A stretch of 64,000 nt of DNA from Crambe crambe (taxonomy: Eukaryota; Porifera; Demospongiae; Poecilosclerida; Crambeidae). Under the pieces are notes generated by a model. It made no database searches. It was not told the DNA's origin and worked only from the letters and a program-made list of their open reading frames with translations. The translations under genes and the position numbers were made by a program. Shown here piece by piece: positions 58,410 through 64,000 of the stretch. Location of the stretch: assembly GCA_963924555.1 (NCBI GenBank), contig OZ004587.1, positions 682,001-746,000 of the forward strand. Reading direction: 5' to 3'. How positions within the stretch are numbered: the stretch's first letter is position 1; every line of letters starts with the position of its first letter.

Positions 58410-60180
58410 TACTTCAAGTAGGAACAATATCAGTTTGAACTTTGAACTTAGCTAAATTTGGTACCCGTTGATAATAGTGACCTTAAGGTATACCATGTCA
58501 CTATCCGTCCCACTTGACAGTCACTGGCAAAAGCTGTCTCTATGTAATGATCATACATTAAAGGCTGAATATTGAGTTTATCGTCACTTCCTTCATCAAA
58601 TTTTGTCAGCATAATATTCAATTTTGATGAGGCATTTCAGACAAAATTGGTAGACCTCAGATTTTATACTGAAAATTCAAGTAGGTTTGGTTATCCAAAG
58701 AAACTGATATTGAATAATGACCTCCCTCCCTCATGGAAATCTGAAAATCTTGTGACAATAAACAGCAAATTTAGTTTATGTGACTCAATGTGAGATATTT
58801 ACCGTATGGTACAAGACATAGGTCAGCTGACATGCCATGTATCACATGACAAGTACCAGTCTAGTCATGTGATCTGTCACTTAATTACCATGTGTGTCAC
58901 ATGATGACGTGATATTTTACTGACTCACTTGGAGCCAAATGTGACAGGTGTAGGTCTAGTCATGTGATGTCATGTGATACTCACTTGGTGGTGAACATGT
59001 ACACACTAGAGTGAGGCAAGCACACACATACAATGATTTTACTATGCACAATGAACACAACGAACACATGCACATACTGTGCGAATTATTGAGACATACA
59101 AAAGAATGACAATCCAATTCAATGCTCTCTAATTTTAGCCTGACTCCATGGTACGAGGTATATGGTACTACTCTTATAGCCTGCTCTTCAAGTCATTGTA
59201 CATGAATCCATCCTCTAATAATGATGATCATCATTTAATATGGAAGTGGGCAAGTTGACTGCATTTTCTTTACATGTGCCTCTTCTCTAAGGACTTTTAT
59301 GACTGACAGGATATTGAGGTCAAAGGACATACGAGTCCTACACAAGTACATTCATCTCCTTTGAATTCAATCATTTCTAGAAATACTAAAAGTGTTACTG
59401 GGAGTTGTGATCCACTAGTGAAATATTTCAGTTGGATCAAAGCCACTAGCAATCACGACTTATGGAGCATGAGATGCAGCACCTTGACTGTCATTTCTTA
59501 TTGGGTGGATGTAGAGGCTAGATGAGAGGTACATTGTACTGCACACATGGACAGAGCAAAAAAGGTCAGGGGTATTTGGTAAACCCATCATGACTAGGGA
59601 CTGGCACATTCTGCCAGCAGTTTTGGAATAATAGGTCCATCAAAGCAGGAAGCATAATGCTGGCATAATAGGCTATCGCTAATCATGACTTAGCTATGGG
59701 GTGGGGGGAGGGCAGTGTCCTCCCCCCCCAGACTAAGCCAACTGTTATACTAAACATTATAGGGCTGCCTCCCCAACCAATATTTGCTAGATATGGTCGA
59801 CCCTGATATCTAGAGCAGTGCACTAACACGAATCTCTATGTAACGATCATACAATGTGAGATATTTACTGTATGGTACAAGATGATCCTCTGAACACCAT
59901 TGTCATGAAACAGCAAGGGCTCACAATAACAGTCACACACACAAGACCATAGTTCATCTCTCCATTTATCTGGTCAATTTCTCCCAAATTGTCCAACCAA
60001 AACTGGGCAGGACTGTTCCTAGCAATGGCAAGTGAGGAGTAAAGTTAGTGGACAGTGTGGTTAATCAGTTTGACCAATCAAAGAGGTCATCACCTCTAGT
60101 GGAGTTATAGACACACGTACGTATGAGAAGGGATGGCAATGATAATATTCCCTACATAAGACCCTCATAAGTCAACCTTG
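58410..60180. other. Third Smad flank without MH2 exons, part 1
   Basis: Up to about 59,030 it aligns with 9,870-10,370 (and 27,630-28,150), including the M-box palindrome at 58,842-58,872. Most of the tail exon is missing: the alignment jumps from CTCACTTGGTGG straight to GAACATGTACACAC. From about 59,060 to 60,170 the sequence is unlike units 1 and 2, with no gene seen. Confidence 0.45.
58842..58872. repeat. 31-bp M-box-like palindrome, copy 7
   Basis: As 10,114. Confidence 0.6.
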
Positions 60181-60199
60181 CTTGTTGGCATGCCATGTG

Positions 60200-60230
60200 T
60201 CACATGACAAGTACCAGTCTAGTCATGTGA
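60200..60230. repeat. 31-bp M-box-like palindrome, copy 8
   Basis: As 10,114; aligned with copy 2 at 12,220. Confidence 0.6.
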
Positions 60231-62400
60231 TCTGATGTTTAATTACCATGTGTATCACATTAATATAAATTACTCTGATAATCATATCAACTTTAAAGGT
60301 ACTAATTGATATGAGAAAGAAAGAGGTCAACTATTATGACTCTCTTCTTCATGACAATTCCATTAACATTTAAAAAGTCACGTAAGAGGATTAAAGTGAA
60401 AATACCTGACATGCAAATGCCATTGCATCTTCATCAGATTATTGGCTACGTCTTCATTTAATTGGAAGGAATGGACTTAGCTATGTGAACAATAAAGTAA
60501 GTCCATTTCATTAAACAAATGGTACGTGTTTAGCCAACATTCTTCATTAAAAATGTCCGTCCAGAAAAATGGATCAGATAATGGAGTATGTTAGGTACAT
60601 ACTGTCACTGCACTATTGGTGGGCTTAATATAGAATATGATAGTGATGTTATTGATACAGTATACTTTGTACATCGTAAGAGAAGATCCTATGGATTTCA
60701 GTAGGTGAATACTAATCATGACCTCATATACACATACTATGAGGTCTAAGTGTACATTTCAACAAGTGGGTTCAGTCATACGACATCTTTCCATTAGGAT
60801 GATATGGGATTAGTGAGGAAGATGAAGTGCTCTACATGATTATGTGGAAGCTTATTGTAAGTTCACCAGACACTGCATGTATCTGTAAGCTTTCCACTCC
60901 ATTACTAATCAGAACTGGAAGGGAAAGGGAAGAGATTAAGTCAGAGAGTGGACCAGCACTAAACTTATTACAACCCAAAAATACGTATTCCTGGAGCCAT
61001 TATAAGCACACTAAAACACTCTTGATATCCACCCAGAAAAAAAGCATCAAATTCTGCACTTGAGCACTTCATGCCACTCCAGCATAAAAATCAACAATCA
61101 ATCTCTGCCCCCAAGCAATGATATACAACAATTAGCAATACCTTTATTGCCATATCATCTTGGCCTGTCGTGGGAGTGAAGTAGGAATAGTTAGCTCGTA
61201 GTTTGGTAATGTGATGGGTAAGGGGTTACTTGACTGAAGTACACTCTTGTTGCTGGGAGTTCTATGGACAATCCCTATCTTATGCACATGGAACTGTAGG
61301 ATAGGACGGACACATAGGATGGAGCCTGCCATGGGAGTCCTATGGATAATCCCTATTTTATGTATATGGGACTATAGGATAGGACAGACACAGTCCCTAT
61401 ATTAAGTACATTGGACTGTCAAATACATAGTAGGACAGAACACACAAACAGGCACCTATGGGAGTTCCTATGTAACTCCAAGGGAAACCACCTTAGATTA
61501 TGGGACCCCATAGGACTTTTCTCTGTCCTAGATGATACATCCATAGATACTATCCTCCATAGACAAGGGATTACATATGATGGCGAACTTGGACACGAGT
61601 GACTTTCACATTATTCAAATTACTAAGCAAAACATAAGTAATGCTTTACACTTTCTTGAAATAACAATTGACCAGTAGTCAGTGGAAACAACGTACTCTA
61701 GTCTTATCAATTAACAGTGAAGGTGGTGGAGTTGGCATAGCCATCAAAGCTCCAACTGTTGTGCATCTGACCACCATTACAATACATACCCATTTCCAAA
61801 GCCACCTACACATTTATAGACAATGCATGATCAAGTGTGCTTTATTTGGAATTCTTACTCCAGCGAGATTCCATGGACTTTTCCACTGTCCTCTGACCCC
61901 CAGGAGCAACTGTAGATCCAGTTGACATGCATCTTGTAGTCTTGTACGTAGATGAAGGACTGTCTCATCCGTCACCTTCCCATCATGCAGACACTGATGC
62001 TCCATGTGTCACACCCACTGCACACAGGCTGTTATTGACCACAGCTGAGATCAGTCCAGACTCCTGCACACCCGAACAAAAGGAGACATAACAATCATTT
62101 TGTAGAGATCAATCTATCATGTTGGAAGTCCCAAAGCTCTCCAATTAGTGTTTGATTAAGGGATACTTTAAGGAATCATTGAGTAAATGTGCATGGTGGG
62201 AGATGAAGATGTGTAGGAAGCTGTACTCTACAGGATCTATCTTACCATACTCACTGCATGAAGAGTGAACCATTGGGAAAGTTAGTGGACAGTGTGGCAC
62301 TCCATTGGTCATAGTGTGACTACATCAAAGCCATATGCTGCCACCAGGCACATCACTAATTACAAGATTCTCATCAACCCTTCATTTCCTTGCTCGCATG
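60231..62400. other. Third Smad flank, part 2
   Basis: Aligns with 12,250-13,380 and 30,950-32,915, sharing with unit 2 the 1.1-kb segment that unit 1 lacks (61,160-62,240). Small frames here are not supported as genes. Confidence 0.45.
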
Positions 62401-62407
62401 CCATATG

Positions 62408-62438
62408 TCACATGACAAGTACCAGTCTAGTCATGTGA
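62408..62438. repeat. 31-bp M-box-like palindrome, copy 9
   Basis: As 10,114; next to a third duplicated tail exon. Confidence 0.6.
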
Positions 62439-62484
62439 TATTTGTAGACCCAGCCATATAATGCCTAATGGTGAGGTGTCATGT

Positions 62485-62575
62485 GATACTCACTTGGTGC
62501 CATGAGTGTTGCTCTGGAGGTTGGGGGTGGGGTTACTATCATCGTCAATCATTAAAGTCGTAACTTCCAGCTGCA
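62485..62575 (-). pseudogene. Duplicated Smad tail exon, third flank
   Basis: Counterpart of 13,462-13,555, with ATCTCCCTT lost from the middle (an in-frame 9-bp loss). Confidence 0.35.
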
Positions 62576-63180
62576 GGAACTAGAGTGAGGCAAGAGTAAG
62601 TAGAGCCTTAAACTGGTTCTGTAAACATGGTCATTTATTTTATTGGATTGAATGAGACATGCCCTACATACATACATACATATGCAAAGTATTAGTTCAT
62701 CCAAAAGTTAACACATGCTCATTTAGCATATACGTAGGTTGAGTGAGAGGCCAACTCTTCAACACTCCACCTTTCCTCTTAACCAGTGGAAACTCTATAT
62801 GAAGAAATAAGGTGAAGAGTTATTCATTACTGAGTCTATGTCAGCATTGGGTAAGGGGTCTTCACAGTAAAATATCCACAACTGGTAACAGGTCTGGACT
62901 GCTCCACATACCAGGGTCTGCAACAGGTCAGTAAAATCTAACAGGTCTGTAACAGGTCCATATTTTTGGACTGTATCAGACCTGCTGCCTCACGGACTGC
63001 CTACAGATCAAAAATTAGTACTTTGGTGCCTATAGGATGTACTCTTCTTTCGTTTTTTTTGTTACATACCTGCTTACAAGTTGGAATTTTCATCAAATAC
63101 ACTAGTTCAGGGGTCAGAAAAGTTAAGAGTATCACGTACCATAGCTAGTCAGGTACATTTGACTATCAGAAATACTTACT

Positions 63181-63290
63181 GTTCTTGTTGGTGGGTCTTC
63201 CTTGGATCGTGATAGATCCCCCACAATGAGCTCCTCCGTACATCCTCCAGCTACGTAGCTCAGCTGTTTCAGATCTCTCGTCCTCAGCCA
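63181..63290 (-). other. Candidate 5' exon, third flank
   Basis: Counterpart of 14,371-14,480. A 12-bp in-frame deletion and one substitution (ACG to ACC, silent in the MYGGAHC frame). Same donor. Unrecognised product. Confidence 0.3.
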
Positions 63291-63599
63291 AGTATTATTT
63301 GGATAAAAAATTAGGCTAGGACCCATTTCTAAGGACCTAAATGACGTCATCTTTAATTTATTTAACCCCATACATTCGGATTAAACGAGCTACTTGCAGT
63401 GCTACTTGCAGCTACTCAATAAGCTACTGGACTAAAATCTAGCTAAGTGGCATGGATCCAGGCAAGTGTAATATATCTAATACATTGAGGAAGGAGTATG
63501 AAGTAACCTCAGAGCATCTCACTTACTTCCATCAATGTAAAAGAGTAATATAATATTCAAGAAGAAGAATGGTCAAAAAAAATTAAGGATCCATGGCCA

Positions 63600-64000
63600 T
63601 TACTGTCCTAAACGATAAGGTGCATTCTGTTCCAATGGTCACCAGTATCCTCTATGCTAGTACAAACTATATATAATTTATATCACTATTCCTAGTTGAG
63701 GAACATTGTTTTCTAGAAGAGGAGTTGATTAAGGACCCATAGCCGTTACTCTCCAAATAGATACGGTGCGTTCTGTTCCAATGGTCACCAGTATCCTCTA
63801 TGCTAGTACTAACTATATCTGCACTTGATGATGTATATCTCTATTCCTAGTTGAGGAACATTGTTTACTAGAAGAGGGGCTGATTAAGGACCCATGGCTG
63901 TTATTCTTTGAAAAGATAAGGTGCATTCTGTTCCAATGGTCACCAGTATTCTCTATGCTAGTTAAAACTATATCTGCATTTGACGATTTATATCTCTATT
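63600..64000. repeat. About 150-bp tandem repeat running off the window
   Basis: TCTGTTCCAATGGTCACCAG recurs near 63,626, 63,772 and 63,928 (spacing about 146 and 155 bp), with TAGTTGAGGAACATTGTTT and TTAAGGACCCATGGC between. At least 2.5 units are present; the extent to the right is unknown. Confidence 0.8.

Noticed and set aside
1-64000. tRNA, rRNA, retrovirus-like or LTR elements
   Set aside because: None recognised on either strand by reading; a covariance-model and profile search would be needed to exclude small RNA genes.

Overview
The window is animal (metazoan) DNA. It is AT-rich and has short GT-AG introns, a talin rod gene, a Smad4-type MH2 domain, death-domain proteins, ankyrin arrays and Ig-like reading frames. 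Short introns, dense palindromic mini-elements and lineage-expanded death-domain/ankyrin genes suggest a non-bilaterian such as a demosponge; this is inference, and no species marker was tested. Exon models were built by hand from splice sites and codon phase. Nearly every gene is on the minus strand.

The backbone is a tandem segmental array. Unit 1 covers about 1-15,300, unit 2 about 15,570-37,000, and unit 3 starts at 37,234. Each unit carries, in transcription order (right to left), a death-domain gene with an unnamed central domain (5997-3323, 22575-19083, 44775-41669) and a large ankyrin exon (1068-1, 16849-15569, 39129-37234). Between them lies an oppositely oriented remnant resembling the 3' end of a pogo/Tigger-like DNA transposon. 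The ankyrin exon has a clean splice acceptor and no start codon at its 5' edge. It is in the same phase (0) as the penultimate death-domain exon, so a death-domain/ankyrin fusion by alternative splicing is possible.

To the right of the death-domain gene, units 1 and 2 carry the 3' end of a Smad4-like gene (11820-10231 and 29613-27988). The unit 2 copy is damaged. A third Smad flank without MH2 exons lies at about 58,100-63,300. Plus-strand frames with a signal-like leader (7,896 and 24,451) or Ig-like pattern (25,521 and 57,065) are scattered between.

From 46,886 to 55,755 lie 22 perfectly phased exons of talin, covering about rod domain R6 to the C-terminal dimerisation helix (1,456 aa). 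No more 5' exons were found in the remaining 8 kb. The block sits inside the array and is bracketed by a perfect 27-bp inverted repeat (45,154-45,180 and 56,990-57,016), which suggests translocation or an assembly join.

Comparing units gives filled and empty sites for several mobile elements: a 738-bp element with 56-bp terminal repeats and 9-bp target duplications (21,760-22,497), a 62-bp palindrome with 7-bp duplications (34,237-34,298), and a 369-bp Harbinger-like MITE with TAA duplications (39,399-39,767). A 31-bp palindrome whose arms match the M-box type of E-box recurs nine times beside the Smad-related segments. The window ends in an approximately 150-bp tandem repeat.
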